A DNA stretch of 64,000 bases from Saprospiraceae bacterium (GCA_020631355.1 JAHDHL010000002.1:1-64000); one strand, 5' to 3'; shown: positions 47,461 through 58,292, counted from the stretch's first letter. Notes: generated by a model from the sequence alone, not told the origin. Numbers and translations are program-made.

Positions 47461-48069
47461 TTACTTACCGATGCCTGACATTGCGTTCAAGATGTTTCCG
47501 TATACGGAGTTCAATGAACCAAGGTTACCGTTCAAGGCAGACAATTGCTCCTTGTAACGCTTAGTATCTTCGATAGAATCGTTGATGTTAGCCATTGCTT
47601 CGTTGATGTTGGTGTAGAAGTCACCCATCTTCTTGATTTGCTCACTTGTACCGGAGAAATCAACTTCCTGAAGTGCCTTCAATGATCCCAAGCTGCTAGA
47701 CATGCTCTGAAGCTCAGTCAACATTCCGCTCAACTTCTGGTCCATCTTTTCACCATCTACTTGTGCCAATGCGTTATCTGCGCCACCACTTGAAAGTGAC
47801 ATAGAAGTATCGATAGGAGTTACATCTCCAGAGATGCTATCCAAACCTGGATAAAGCTTCTCCCAGTAGTATTCTTTGTGTGGAGGAAGCAAACCTAGGA
47901 TAAGGAACATACCAGCCTCAACGATCAATCCCCAGTAGATCAAACTTACACCTGGGATAAACTGAGTGTGCTCAATCTTTTCAAGTGCACCAAGAAGTAC
48001 AACCGCTGCACCGATACCAATCAATAGATTCTTAACGTATAAAAATCCTTTTGAATGAAAGAAATCCAT
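47461..48069 (-). CDS. gldL: GldL, T9SS motor membrane component
   Basis: The 202-residue product has two membrane helices (about residues 12-30 and 38-62) separated by the stretch EKIEHTQFIPG, where the conserved acidic motor residue is expected. It then has a cytoplasmic tail with KEYYWEKLYPGLDS and coiled helices. GldL/PorL channels proton flow to drive GldM. It follows gldK by 152 bases with a terminator-like hairpin between. Confidence 0.95.
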   Translation of the reverse strand: MDFFHSKGFLYVKNLLIGIGAAVVLLGALEKIEHTQFIPGVSLIYWGLIVEAGMFLILGLLPPHKEYYWEKLYPGLDSISGDVTPIDTSMSLSSGGADNALAQVDGEKMDQKLSGMLTELQSMSSSLGSLKALQEVDFSGTSEQIKKMGDFYTNINEAMANINDSIEDTKRYKEQLSALNGNLGSLNSVYGNILNAMSGIGK

Positions 48070-48132
48070 TTCTTAATATTTAAAGGTTAGTTAATAGAAT
48101 AATAAATGTAAAAATTAAAAACGGGTTATTAC

Positions 48133-48192
48133 AAAAAAAATGTAACTATACCGCAACACATTATAATAATGCGGGCTTGCGATATAGTTACA
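48133..48192 (-). terminator. Terminator-like hairpin between gldK and gldL
   Basis: On the minus strand TGTAACTATA pairs with TATAGTTACA (48183-48192 with 48141-48150), then one mismatch, then CGCAA/TTGCG pairing (48152-48156 with 48177-48181). Eight T follow the stem (48133-48140). This is a full intrinsic-terminator form, inside the gld operon. Confidence 0.75.
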
Positions 48193-48221
48193 CCTAAAAA
48201 ATTTATTTTTTCAACTTTCTT

Positions 48222-49472
48222 TTAGAAGTCATTGATTGATCTACCAAGGAATGTCAATGCACAACGGAATCCTACATAACACTTCGTCGTATCTTGGAAT
48301 TCCCAGTGACGAGTACCAGTCTGAAGGAAGTAGGAAATATCTTTCCAGGAACCTCCACGGATTACTTTTCTTTGTTGAGCCTGAGGGTCTTCGCTAGTAG
48401 CATCGTAACGCAAATCAGGATTCAAATCGTGGATGAAAGAATAAGCGTTCTCATCGAAAGCTGTAGAAGTCCACTCACTCACATTACCTGCCATATTATA
48501 TAGGCCGTAATCGTTAGGGAAGTAAGCATCTGCCTTTACGGTATAAAGACCACCATCTTCCGGATAATTACCACGTCCGGGCTTAAAGTTAGCCAAAAGA
48601 CATCCTTTTGCATTTCTGGTGTAGTAACCACCCCATGGATATGGAGCCATTTCCCTACCACCTCTTGCAGCGTATTCCCACTCATGTTCGGTAGGTAGAC
48701 GGAAATCTTCCGTATTAACCTCTCCTTTTTGTGTAGCAACGATAGAGTTCCAAAGTTTGGTTCTCCAGTAGGAGAATGCATTGGCTACGTGCCAATTCAC
48801 ACCAACAACCGGATAATCATCGAATGCAGGGTGCCAGAAGTAGTTACGTGTCATTGGCTCATTGTAGGAATAAGCGAAGTCACGAATCCAGCACAACGTA
48901 TCAGGATAAATCTGAACGGGATCAGGTCTGACGATATATTTGGATCGGTTAGAGTAGTCCATATCATGGGCTGCCCTTTGCCAATCATACCATTCGTATT
49001 CGTATAATAAGTTCCTTACATCGACTTCTTTCTTACCGGCAAACTTCTCGTCACCTTGGTAGTAGAGATCCTCAACGGTCTCATCTTCCCAATTGATATC
49101 AGCTTCCCAATCGATGTAGGTATTACCATTATCATCCTCAATGGTCAAATCCTGCCAAGAACGAACGACTGAGTCTCTTACCCAGTTGATGAATTGGCGG
49201 TATTCATTGTTTGTGATTTCGGTATCGTCCATATAGAATCCCTGAATAGAGATGGACTTAGATCTTTGGACGTAAGAAGTATTGACGTCCTGGTCACTTG
49301 GACCGATGTGTAAGGTACCTGATGGTACGTAAACCATTCCGTATGGGTTAATACCTTTCCACGCTGGTCTATCCAGGACTCCGATCAATTGACCGCTTTC
49401 CTGACGACCACAAGAAGCAACAAGCACTACCGCTGTTACTATGAAGAATAAAAATTTCGAGACTCTTTTCAT
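48222..49472 (-). CDS. gldK: GldK, T9SS ring lipoprotein
   Basis: The 416-residue lipoprotein (lipobox VASCG, Cys about 21) has an FGE-sulfatase-type fold: GMVYVPSGTLHIG, GFYMDDTEITNNEYRQFI, PVVGVNWHVANAFSYW, RLPTEHEWEYAARGG, NMAGNVSEWT, VIRGGSWKD. GldK/PorK forms the outer ring with GldN. No enzyme activity is expected. First of the gldKLMN set and 228 bases after porP. Confidence 0.95.
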   Translation of the reverse strand: MKRVSKFLFFIVTAVVLVASCGRQESGQLIGVLDRPAWKGINPYGMVYVPSGTLHIGPSDQDVNTSYVQRSKSISIQGFYMDDTEITNNEYRQFINWVRDSVVRSWQDLTIEDDNGNTYIDWEADINWEDETVEDLYYQGDEKFAGKKEVDVRNLLYEYEWYDWQRAAHDMDYSNRSKYIVRPDPVQIYPDTLCWIRDFAYSYNEPMTRNYFWHPAFDDYPVVGVNWHVANAFSYWRTKLWNSIVATQKGEVNTEDFRLPTEHEWEYAARGGREMAPYPWGGYYTRNAKGCLLANFKPGRGNYPEDGGLYTVKADAYFPNDYGLYNMAGNVSEWTSTAFDENAYSFIHDLNPDLRYDATSEDPQAQQRKVIRGGSWKDISYFLQTGTRHWEFQDTTKCYVGFRCALTFLGRSINDF

Positions 49473-49699
49473 GTTGTCACCCGAGTTTTCCTAATCCAGA
49501 TTTAAAATGTTTCGACCGTTTAGCAGCGTAAATATAGATGAATTAAAAGGAAATAAAAAAAATATCATTTCGCTTTTTTCCTGTAATCTCATAGCAGATT
49601 ATGTTACGCACCTAGACACAACGTAAAATTTTGAGTCTATTGTATATGCTAAGAGATTTTTTTGATAAAATTCATCTCACTTTCTACACTGTAAAGCTT

Positions 49700-50677
49700 T
49701 TAGAGTAATCTAGGGTTATGGATTATCTTAGGGAGTCGGCCCTTGCCTATTGTCTTTTTCAATTCATATTTCAACATGACCTCATGCGAACCTTGGTTGA
49801 CGGTATTCAAATCCGAGAGCGGAAAATCATACTGGTATGCCAACATCCAGTTACGGGCTATTTTCAAGCCACCAAATACACCCAGTGCATCAATCGTATT
49901 GGAATTGTATCCTCTGAAAGAAAGACCTGCTAGGTAACGTTGGTCATAATGGGCGCTGACTGCCACATCAAGCTGGCTCTGTATCAGATCCGTTTTGGCC
50001 AAAACCGAGGGTCTGATGCTGAATTTGCCATTTAGTTCAAAATTATAGGCCAAGTAACCTACATAATGACGGGAGAAATTAAAGTCTGTGACATCATTGA
50101 AACTGTAATCTACTTTTGATTCAGTCAGATGCATTACTGAAATCCCTGCGTCTAAGGTACTGGTTTTGAAATAAATTCCTGCATCAATGCTGTATGAAAT
50201 AGCGTTTATCCTAGTTTCTGGCAACAAATTGTCATTGTGTATGGGTACAGCGCCTCCATACTCCCCATCCGGGGCCAGTAATCGGCTTCCGTCCAGTGAT
50301 GATTGCAAAACACCACCATTGACACCGAATGACAATTTGGATTCCTTACCGATTTCCAAACCATAGGCATAGCCCAAAGACAGCCGTGTCAGCCGTAAAG
50401 CTCCAATCATATCGTTCTCAATATTCATTCCAATTCCGCTACTCAGGTAGCTTATGGGCAAAACAACATTCAAATTTTGTGTTGTCGGGCTTCCTTCCAG
50501 GCCTGTCCATTGCTTCCGGAATACTCCATTGGCTTCGATTTGGGAACTGGCTCCCAGATATGCGGGATTGTATGCATAGGGATTGAGATGGTACAGGGAA
50601 TACTGTGGCACTTGCTGTGCCATGGTAATAAGAGGAATTAGACCGATAATGAGGAATAGTAGTAGATTTCTAATCAT
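49700..50677 (-). CDS. porP: PorP/SprF family T9SS membrane protein
   Basis: The ATG at 50675-50677 (in-frame TTG at 50710 is rejected) gives a signal peptide (IGLIPLITMAQQ) and 325 residues. The family start QQVPQYSLYHLNPYAYNPAY is typical. The rest has alternating amphipathic strands of an outer-membrane barrel, with conserved YQYDFPLSDL near the end. PorP/SprF proteins help export or attach T9SS cargo. Upstream placement to gldK matches the known porPKLMN order. Confidence 0.92.
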   Translation of the reverse strand: MIRNLLLFLIIGLIPLITMAQQVPQYSLYHLNPYAYNPAYLGASSQIEANGVFRKQWTGLEGSPTTQNLNVVLPISYLSSGIGMNIENDMIGALRLTRLSLGYAYGLEIGKESKLSFGVNGGVLQSSLDGSRLLAPDGEYGGAVPIHNDNLLPETRINAISYSIDAGIYFKTSTLDAGISVMHLTESKVDYSFNDVTDFNFSRHYVGYLAYNFELNGKFSIRPSVLAKTDLIQSQLDVAVSAHYDQRYLAGLSFRGYNSNTIDALGVFGGLKIARNWMLAYQYDFPLSDLNTVNQGSHEVMLKYELKKTIGKGRLPKIIHNPRLL

Positions 50678-50706
50678 AAAATCCTTTTTCTCTGTTAAAC
50701 GGAACC

Positions 50707-52767
50707 TCAAGATATGAGTTCCATGAATTCAGGGATAGTGGATACCGGACGTTGGCAAATAAAGTTACTACATAAATAAATCATTGTCTCACTTCCGACA
50801 GCCCTATCTTTCAATAAAGGGAAGACTTCGCTATTATTTAACGAAGCCATAACTATTTTATTGGGTATATACTTGCCATTGATGAGGGTAGACATCGCTT
50901 TTGCCTCCTCCCCGACCAAGGCTACCTCTCTTATCCCAACCACTTCATTAAGGGCGGCGCTGCACCATTTGGAAAATGATTGGGGATATTTTTCAAGGGA
51001 TTCATACATGGAAAGCAGTGCCTTACGAGCCAATTCCCTGTACTTTTCTTCTCCGAAGATAACGGATAGCAATTGTAAATTGTGAACCATGGTTGCATTT
51101 GCTGATGGCAATGCATTATCGAATACTTCTCTTTTTCTTACAATCAAATCATCCTGACCCTCTCTTGTGAAATAGAACAAATCCGTATCCTCGTCCTTGA
51201 AATGTTCAAGGGCAAAGTCCGTTAGTCTCTGGGCTTCATGCAGGTAACACTCTCCCAGAGTGATTTGATACAGTTCTATCAAAGCTTCTATCAGGTAGGC
51301 ATAACCATTGAGGTATGCTTCATATTTTGCTACCCCATCCTTGAATGTATGATGGAAACCATCCCCATTTTTCAATTCCTTATAAATGAAAGATACATTT
51401 CGGATAGCCATTTCCTTGTACTTCTCATCGCCAAGGGCTTTAAAAGCATGGCAACAAGCAGTACACATCAGTGCATTCCAATCCAACAGAACCTTATCAT
51501 CCAATCCGGGTCTGATTCTTTTTTCCCTTTCCAAAAAGAGGCGGGTCTTCCACTTCGATAGTAGGTGGGACAATTCCTTTTCCTCCCAGCCTATCTTCAT
51601 GGCTAGTTGCTCAGTAGTCGTAATTCTTCTGAGGATATTCTTTCCTTCCCAATTCCCATCCTTACTCACATCATAGTAAGCATTAAAAATCAGGGCATCA
51701 TCCCCAAGGATACTCTTGATCTCGTGTTTATCCCAAACATAGAATTTACCCTCCTCTCCCTCTGAGTCAGCATCCAGGGCCGAATAGAAACTACCATCAG
51801 AATGAGTCATTTCACGCTCCACCCATTCCATTGTTTCCCTGATGGCCTTTTCATACAAATCAGAGGGCTCATTCATTTGCATTTGTGACAATAGAGAAAT
51901 TAGTAATGCATTATCATACAGCATTTTTTCAAAATGAGGTGCCAGCCATTCATTATCTACTGCATATCGTGCAAAACCACCACCCAATTGGTCATATATC
52001 CCTCCTTTTATCATCTTCTCAAGAGATAATCTTACATGGGCCAAGGCCTTTTCATCCTTATAATGGTGGGCATATTCCATTAGGAAATTCAGGGGCATCG
52101 TACTGGGAAACTTCGGTGCCGCACCAAAACCTCCATGTTCTGCATCAAAATTTTGTTGGAGAGCATGATACATATTATTACCCATCAAAGGGGTAAATAA
52201 GTGACTACCATCCACATCTTCCAACAAATCACCTATAAAATGTCGTTCGGACTTTTGGATATAATCCATCAGTCTCTCTGTTTGTTCCTGAATCTGATGT
52301 TTCTTAAAATGGTAGGCATCATTGAGTCCCATGAGTAATTGGGACCAAGAGGGGCGGCCATATCTGGGTTCAGGTGGAAAATAGGTTCCCCCGTAGAAAG
52401 GTTTAAGTTCAGGTGTCAGAAAACAATTCAAAGGCCAGCCACCGGAACCGGTCAAGGCCTGTATGGCATCCATATATATCTGGTCCACATCCGGTCTTTC
52501 TTCCCTATCCACCTTGATATTAATGAAATGGTCATTCATATATTCCGCCACTTTCTCATTCTCGAAACTTTCCCGTTCCATCACATGACACCAATGACAG
52601 GTAGAGTAACCGATACTAACCAGAATCGGCTTATCCTCTTTTCGAGCCCGTTCGAATGCTTCTTCTCCCCATGGATACCAATCCACCGGATTATGCGCAT
52701 GCTGAAGGAGATAAGGACTTGTTTCCTTGGATAATCTATTTGTGAAAGCAGGTTGGTCGGATTTCAT
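50707..52767 (-). CDS. yyaL: Thioredoxin-domain DUF255 protein (YyaL/SPATA20 family)
   Basis: The ATG at 52765-52767 gives 686 residues. An upstream TTG at 52797 overlaps the preceding terminator and is less likely. The N-terminal thioredoxin-like domain (about residues 1-170) carries [20 protein letters not shown] and the CHWCHVM motif. An (alpha/alpha)6-barrel-like region follows ([56 protein letters not shown]). Length is normal for the family. Function is uncertain. It ends 29 bases before porP. Confidence 0.9.
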   Translation of the reverse strand: MKSDQPAFTNRLSKETSPYLLQHAHNPVDWYPWGEEAFERARKEDKPILVSIGYSTCHWCHVMERESFENEKVAEYMNDHFINIKVDREERPDVDQIYMDAIQALTGSGGWPLNCFLTPELKPFYGGTYFPPEPRYGRPSWSQLLMGLNDAYHFKKHQIQEQTERLMDYIQKSERHFIGDLLEDVDGSHLFTPLMGNNMYHALQQNFDAEHGGFGAAPKFPSTMPLNFLMEYAHHYKDEKALAHVRLSLEKMIKGGIYDQLGGGFARYAVDNEWLAPHFEKMLYDNALLISLLSQMQMNEPSDLYEKAIRETMEWVEREMTHSDGSFYSALDADSEGEEGKFYVWDKHEIKSILGDDALIFNAYYDVSKDGNWEGKNILRRITTTEQLAMKIGWEEKELSHLLSKWKTRLFLEREKRIRPGLDDKVLLDWNALMCTACCHAFKALGDEKYKEMAIRNVSFIYKELKNGDGFHHTFKDGVAKYEAYLNGYAYLIEALIELYQITLGECYLHEAQRLTDFALEHFKDEDTDLFYFTREGQDDLIVRKREVFDNALPSANATMVHNLQLLSVIFGEEKYRELARKALLSMYESLEKYPQSFSKWCSAALNEVVGIREVALVGEEAKAMSTLINGKYIPNKIVMASLNNSEVFPLLKDRAVGSETMIYLCSNFICQRPVSTIPEFMELIS

Positions 52768-52795
52768 GGATGCATGTTCTTCGTGTAATGATAAC

Positions 52796-52831
52796 AAAAA
52801 AAGCGCCCCCTTGTTGCCAAAGGAGCGCTTT
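52796..52831 (-). terminator. Rho-independent terminator after the M43/PKD protease gene
   Basis: On the minus strand AAAGCGCTCC pairs with GGGGGCGCTTT (arms about 52822-52831 and 52800-52809), followed by a T-run at 52796-52802. Confidence 0.85.
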
Positions 52832-52852
52832 CAATATGATTCCTATCTAAAA

Positions 52853-55456
52853 TTAGAATTTCAAGAACTTAGTTGTTGCCGTATCCGAACCATTCGTGAT
52901 TCTCACGAAGTAGGTTCCGGTAGTCAACTTAGAAGCATCCAATGTATGAATGGTATTACCCATTACATTCACAATACCTCCATTCATTACCTTTCTACCA
53001 ACAGCATCATAAATTTCCACTTGTAATTCCAAAGCCTCATCTGAAGCCAATTCCAAGTAGAATGTACCTGATACGGGATTAGGATAGATGCTCATGCTAT
53101 TCAATCCTGCGATATCCTCGATGGATGTCGTATCAGTAACAGTGATTGTCAACGTGAACGTTTCTGTACAGAATCCGTCAGATACTGTCAATGTCACGGT
53201 ATAAGTACCTTGTATTGAGTAAGCATGGGATGGGTTCTGCATATTGGAAGAACCACCATCACCAAAGTCCCAAGACCATGAGGTAGCACCTGATGTATTG
53301 TCTTGGAAGTTTACATTACCTCCAGTTGAGACATCCACAGTTGTAGGAGTAGCAGAGGCATTTGCAGTGATTGGAGATGGAAGATTCACTACTCCATTCT
53401 GTGTAGTAGAGTTACTTCCTACTGCGTTTGTAGCGGTCAAGGAAGCATTGTATGCACCTGCACTCGTGTAAGCAACCACTGGGTTCTGCATGGTAGAGGA
53501 TGATGGAGAACCACCTGGGAATGACCAAGACCAAGAAGTAGGACCGTTGGTTGAGTTATCAGTATATTGTACCTGGATAGTCTCACATCCCTGATTCACC
53601 ACACTCGTAGTGAAGTTGGCAGTTGGAGCCTGAGGCGTTGTGCTAGTCGTACAAATATTCGGATAGATAGCATGTGCCACATCGATTTCCCAAGTCGTAT
53701 TACTATTGGTGTAATCATTATAAGGATACCAAGTGTTGTCACCCCATTGTTCCCAAGCTGTTGTTGGGTTGGAGTCTCCATCAGTATTGGTATTCAAAGC
53801 AACATCGGAACCATTGTCATAATCCAATTTGATTCCTGCGAAGAATGATGATGGAATGGACTGAAGACCACCGAAACCTACTGTTGTATTAGTATTACCA
53901 TTCACATCGCTGATGATTGTGGATGTATTAATGGTTTCTGTGTAAAGTTCGTTACCTGGCTCACCATTATTATCTGCCCAGATTACGAATTCTACCGTAC
54001 CTGAACCTGCTGCATAACCGAAGTCATACTCTACTCCATCCAACTGTGCATCAGCTGGCATATTCGTGAAATATTCAGCCTTGGCTATATCGCCATATCC
54101 GTTATGTCCTGCCACATAACCACCTGCTGCTTGTCCTGTAGCATTATTTTCAATAAGGGTAATGGTACCATTGTTCAAATTATCATAAAGTGTACAACTG
54201 ATGTTGCTACAATCCGTCACTACCACCTGCATCGTCTCTGTATCTGAACCCTCTGCATTGGTTACTGTCAATGTAACCGTATAAGTACCTGGGTTGGCAT
54301 AATTCACTACCGGAGGATTCTGAGCCGTCGAACTAGCTGGAGAACCGCCTGGGAATGACCAAGACCAAGATGTAGGTGAATTGGATGAATCATCCATGAA
54401 TGTAACAGCTAGAGGAGCACATCCTGAAGAAGATGAACTACTAATTGAAGCTGACGGTGGCTGGGCACCACATACAGTTGGAGCTGAAGCAATCTTATTC
54501 TGTAAATATTGATAGGTATTGATAGCTGCAGTAATTCTCTGAGCCTGTCCAGGTGTAAAAGCATTCATACATTGGTCATTCACATAGTCCATAAAGTTCA
54601 TGGTCATGTCAGCAGAGCCACAACTAGTACTTGGGTAGGATGGACAATTGTAATATTCTGACTGGGAATTCGGTGTATCGGCAACATTGTCATCGCCATT
54701 ACATCCACCAAAATCTCCCCAAATATGAAAAAGATTCAAGCAGTGCCCTACCTCATGTGTTGCAGTACGGCCATAACGGAATGCTGTATTTATCGGATTA
54801 GGTGTATCCAAAGAACCTACGTAGGGGTATCCAATAACCAAACCATCTGTATTTGGCTGGCTGGCAAACGTCATTGGGAACTGTGCATATCCTAATAAAG
54901 ATGGTCCTGTATCACAAATCCATACATTATAGTAAACATTCGTATTCCAAGCATCTATACCTCCTGAGGATGAAAACTTGACATTATCATTGGTATTGAA
55001 AGTACTCACAGATGTCTGTGTTCTTGTAATACCTGTAGTCGGATTCCCATTGGGATCGACTTGAGCCAAACAGAATTCGATGTCCACATTACCGACAGGA
55101 AATTCAGACGGTACGTTTCCTATATCTGAATTCATGGCTTGGAAATCAGCATTCAGTTGATCCAACTGAGCTAATACCAATGCATCTGAAATATTCTCAT
55201 TTGCGTTACCATATACTACATGGAATACGATGGGAATGGTGTAAGTTGCTCTTTCATCGTTTGAATAATTAGGGTGGGCATCAATCCATTCTTGAATCTG
55301 TTGTTCCTGAACAGCTCTGTCATGCAATAGGTTAGGATATTGTTCTGACATCATTTGGAAATGCTCCATTGTACCGCATGTACGGTGGGTTGGGCCTTGT
55401 CCATAAGCTAGGAAAGCCGTACAGACAAAAAGAAATAGCGTAAAATATCTTTTCAT
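52853..55456 (-). CDS. Secreted M43 metalloprotease with PKD domains and T9SS sorting domain
   Basis: The 867-residue exported protein (signal peptide ending FLAYGQ) has an M43 catalytic domain (about residues 40-330) with zinc motif HEVGHCLNLFH and Met-turn MNFMDYVNDQC. Three PKD domains follow (WSWSFPGGSP twice, WSWDFGDGGSS once), with a carbohydrate- or partner-binding-like stretch between them. A C-terminal sorting domain (SIYPNPVSGTFYLE ... TGTYFVRITNG) ends it. It should be cell-surface or secreted through the T9SS. Unlike the cluster protease at 28 kb it has no papain-like domain. Confidence 0.9.
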   Translation of the reverse strand: MKRYFTLFLFVCTAFLAYGQGPTHRTCGTMEHFQMMSEQYPNLLHDRAVQEQQIQEWIDAHPNYSNDERATYTIPIVFHVVYGNANENISDALVLAQLDQLNADFQAMNSDIGNVPSEFPVGNVDIEFCLAQVDPNGNPTTGITRTQTSVSTFNTNDNVKFSSSGGIDAWNTNVYYNVWICDTGPSLLGYAQFPMTFASQPNTDGLVIGYPYVGSLDTPNPINTAFRYGRTATHEVGHCLNLFHIWGDFGGCNGDDNVADTPNSQSEYYNCPSYPSTSCGSADMTMNFMDYVNDQCMNAFTPGQAQRITAAINTYQYLQNKIASAPTVCGAQPPSASISSSSSSGCAPLAVTFMDDSSNSPTSWSWSFPGGSPASSTAQNPPVVNYANPGTYTVTLTVTNAEGSDTETMQVVVTDCSNISCTLYDNLNNGTITLIENNATGQAAGGYVAGHNGYGDIAKAEYFTNMPADAQLDGVEYDFGYAAGSGTVEFVIWADNNGEPGNELYTETINTSTIISDVNGNTNTTVGFGGLQSIPSSFFAGIKLDYDNGSDVALNTNTDGDSNPTTAWEQWGDNTWYPYNDYTNSNTTWEIDVAHAIYPNICTTSTTPQAPTANFTTSVVNQGCETIQVQYTDNSTNGPTSWSWSFPGGSPSSSTMQNPVVAYTSAGAYNASLTATNAVGSNSTTQNGVVNLPSPITANASATPTTVDVSTGGNVNFQDNTSGATSWSWDFGDGGSSNMQNPSHAYSIQGTYTVTLTVSDGFCTETFTLTITVTDTTSIEDIAGLNSMSIYPNPVSGTFYLELASDEALELQVEIYDAVGRKVMNGGIVNVMGNTIHTLDASKLTTGTYFVRITNGSDTATTKFLKF

Positions 55457-55763
55457 GGAAATTTGTGTTAAGTACTATGATGATAGGTTGAAATAAATAT
55501 TCCTTATTATAAACAAATGTAACCATATGTGATGTATAAATCACAATCTAGCTGTTAAGTAAGCGACAAAAGCCGAAGTAGACCTGATTTTCAGACAGAA
55601 TTGGAAAGGAAGCGACGCACCATCCATCATCCATCCCATTGATATCCAATTCTTGAATCAAACATGACATGTTACCCACTGCTATGTGCCATACATTCGT
55701 TCTTACCTGACTTTGGTAATATCTATTAGACCAGTTCTTGACAGTGAATATTCCCCGGGGTCG
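55457..55763 (-). promoter_or_regulatory. 307-base gap with promoter of the M43/PKD protease
   Basis: A minus-strand -7 box TACATTTG lies at 55514-55521 and a TTG at 55544-55546, 22 bases apart, near the usual spacing. The box is 58 bases before the ATG at 55456. I see nothing else in the rest of the gap. Confidence 0.55.
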
Positions 55764-56837
55764 TTATTCTCTGATTAATTTTTTGGAATAGATTCCCTTA
55801 TCTGTTTGTATCTGAATAATCAACAAACCTTTGGGCCAGTCTTCGGTTTGGATTGAAATTTCGTAATTCACAAAATCTGTCATATTGAATATGACCCTAC
55901 CTGCCAAATCCATGATATTCACCTGTTCCACCTCGTTAACGGAGGCATCCATCCTGATGGTCAATTGGTTGTTGAAAGGATTGGGAAACACATCAATTTC
56001 ATCCTTATTCAGAATCTCATCATTGGAAGATATGATATTACAGAAAGTACTGATACCATTGCAATAGTTCGCTCTATCCGCCAGTGTACAATCCAATACG
56101 AACGGGTTCGGTTTAGCTTCTTGATACGCTGCTATTTTCCATGTCCGAATAGCTTCTTCCAAATCGGCCGGGTCCTCATTATGCCATTCACAAAGTGTAT
56201 TCAACTGACTCTGGAAAAACTGTGAATTCACAGCATTGGCCTCATTCCTGTACATGGTATAGAAATAGAACATGGATCTTGCGATATTTCCCTTAACGGA
56301 TTCCCTCGGTTCAAAAAATCCATTGACCTCCTCACTATACCAATCAATATTGGAAGTGGGTGTGGAGGTGAGTGTCTGATTCAGATAGTACCAGTTATCC
56401 ACAAAATTATCGTTGATATCTGCAAAAGGGTCACTTCCCCGGGCATTGTTCACCGCTGCACGGGTCGGATACAAGTGGTGCATATCCGATTTTGGGGAAT
56501 TACCTCCTGACCATAAACTCTGCGGATAGGTATGTTCCGTATTAATTCCATTATTACTCCCATTCTGGTATGCTGCTGTAGTTGGGTCTTGGGAGGGTGG
56601 CAAATAAACCTTGTGGCCGGAATAGATACATTCCAGACTATCATTCACATTATCCACTACACCGAACAAGGTATCCCTTGCATTATCATAGGATAATACT
56701 GCGCTGGGTTTATAATTATCCCTAAGACCTTGCAACAATTCATTCCCTGTCAAACCCGGAAGTATATCCAAATGCTGGGCCTGTGAAAAGGAGCTAAGAA
56801 TCAGGACGGAAAACAATACACATATCAGATGTTTCAT
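55764..56837 (-). CDS. Secreted endonuclease I with T9SS sorting domain
   Basis: The 357-residue protein has a signal peptide ending SQAQ and an EndA/endonuclease I domain: NTEHTYPQSLW, then SDMHHLYPT (His-Asn catalytic region) and ARSMFYFYTMYR. A T9SS sorting domain follows (VFPNPFNNQLTIR ... LLIIQIQTDKG). It probably degrades extracellular DNA for nutrients. The gap to the next gene upstream (56838-57111) holds no feature I can support. Confidence 0.9.
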   Translation of the reverse strand: MKHLICVLFSVLILSSFSQAQHLDILPGLTGNELLQGLRDNYKPSAVLSYDNARDTLFGVVDNVNDSLECIYSGHKVYLPPSQDPTTAAYQNGSNNGINTEHTYPQSLWSGGNSPKSDMHHLYPTRAAVNNARGSDPFADINDNFVDNWYYLNQTLTSTPTSNIDWYSEEVNGFFEPRESVKGNIARSMFYFYTMYRNEANAVNSQFFQSQLNTLCEWHNEDPADLEEAIRTWKIAAYQEAKPNPFVLDCTLADRANYCNGISTFCNIISSNDEILNKDEIDVFPNPFNNQLTIRMDASVNEVEQVNIMDLAGRVIFNMTDFVNYEISIQTEDWPKGLLIIQIQTDKGIYSKKLIRE

Positions 56838-57111
56838 CTAAGGCGATTTAGTCTTGGCAAATACATTTGGGGATAATATTCTGCAATTTACCAACTTCAT
56901 ACATCATTTTTACCCTTGATGTTGTTTTGTACCTGTCAATTGGGTTTATTTGGGATAACATCGTAGTAGGAAAGTATTCAAATATGAACACTACCATTCC
57001 AACAATCACTTTTTACTTGTTTTTATTACGTTCAAAGAACGAATTCCGGGTAAACTATATAGGTAATAGGCATTCCCGGAGTGTTTCCATTAAGAATTGA
57101 AAACTTGTTGT

Positions 57112-58185
57112 ATGGCAATCAAGCAGAGAAGTAAGTCTTTGAAATCCCGAGGGGATGAATTGAGTAGTACATTCTTCCAATTGGATGTACTCAATGGAAA
57201 AGAGTTGACGGATGCCCAGTTCCCTGTTTTCAGTAAGAAAGTGGCGGAAACCACATCATTCAAGACATTGACGCCCTCTGAAATAGAAATATTCCAACTT
57301 AATATCGGAAAGCTCTGTAACCAGTCCTGTGCACATTGCCATGTGGATGCGGGCCCTGATAGGAAAGAGGAACAGATGACAAGGGAACATTTGGAAAAAT
57401 GCCTTGAAATCATTGCGGCAGTACCGAGTATACGATCTGTGGATATTACGGGAGGTGCACCTGAGATGAATCAACACTTCAGGTGGTTTGTAGCGGAATG
57501 TTCCAAGCTCGGGAAACAGGTTATCAATCGTTGTAACCTAACCATTATCATGGCTCATCCCAAATACCATGATTTACCTGATTTCTTTGCCGAACATGGC
57601 GTTCATATTGTTTCGTCCCTACCCTATTATAACAAGAATAGAACGGATCGACAAAGAGGTGATGGGGTATTCGAGGATTCCATTGCTGCATTGAAAAAAT
57701 TGAATGAGGTGGGATACGGCCAAGCGGATACTTCCCTGCAACTGGACTTGGTATATAATCCGGCCGGGGCATTCCTACCTGGTGACCAAGCCAGTCTGGA
57801 AGCCGAATTCAAAAGACAATTACTTCGCAAGTATGATATCAGATTCAATCATTTGTTTGCCATCACGAACCTCCCTATCAGTCGATTCCTTGATTATCTC
57901 ATCCAATCGGAGAAATATGAGGAATACATGCAAACCCTTGTAGAGGCCTACAACCCTGCAACCGTGGAGGGCCTGATGTGCAGGAATACCATTTCTGTGA
58001 GTTGGGATGGATATCTGTATGATTGTGATTTCAATCAGATGCTTGATTTGAAAGTGGCATGTCCGTCACAGCATATCACTAGTTTTGACGTCCATCAACT
58101 CAAAGAACGCAAGATTGTCCTGAACCAACATTGTTATGGTTGTACCGCAGGAGCTGGTTCTAGTTGTGGTGGAGAGATTACCTAG
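57112..58185 (+). CDS. arsS: ArsS-like radical SAM/Cys-rich protein
   Basis: ATG at 57112 (the TTG at 57097 is less likely) gives 357 residues. The radical SAM Fe-S motif is CNQSCAHC (about residue 68). Family signatures: DITGGAPEMNQHFRWF and the Cys-rich C-terminal tail HCYGCTAGAGSSCGGE. This layout matches the arsenosugar-biosynthesis radical SAM family (ArsS). No arsenic genes (arsM, arsC, arsB) are in the window, so substrate is by family only. The final CGG motif is a Cys in all cases here, not selenocysteine. Confidence 0.85.
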   Translation: MAIKQRSKSLKSRGDELSSTFFQLDVLNGKELTDAQFPVFSKKVAETTSFKTLTPSEIEIFQLNIGKLCNQSCAHCHVDAGPDRKEEQMTREHLEKCLEIIAAVPSIRSVDITGGAPEMNQHFRWFVAECSKLGKQVINRCNLTIIMAHPKYHDLPDFFAEHGVHIVSSLPYYNKNRTDRQRGDGVFEDSIAALKKLNEVGYGQADTSLQLDLVYNPAGAFLPGDQASLEAEFKRQLLRKYDIRFNHLFAITNLPISRFLDYLIQSEKYEEYMQTLVEAYNPATVEGLMCRNTISVSWDGYLYDCDFNQMLDLKVACPSQHITSFDVHQLKERKIVLNQHCYGCTAGAGSSCGGEIT

Positions 58186-58292
58186 GTCAGGTTGGTGGAT
58201 AATATCGAAATAGTAGCTTGCAGGGGCCTCGGATTATTGGCTTAATGCAAAATTAATTCTTCACCGCTTCGTTCTAGCATTGTTAATACGAT

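Noticed and set aside
48141..48192. Insertion-element end or attachment site between gldK and gldL
   Set aside because: A single inverted repeat with a T-run, no target duplication and no transposase; a terminator explains it.
57112..58185. Peptide-modifying radical SAM maturase
   Set aside because: No small precursor gene lies nearby and the C-terminal Cys-rich tail fits the ArsS family rather than SPASM maturases.
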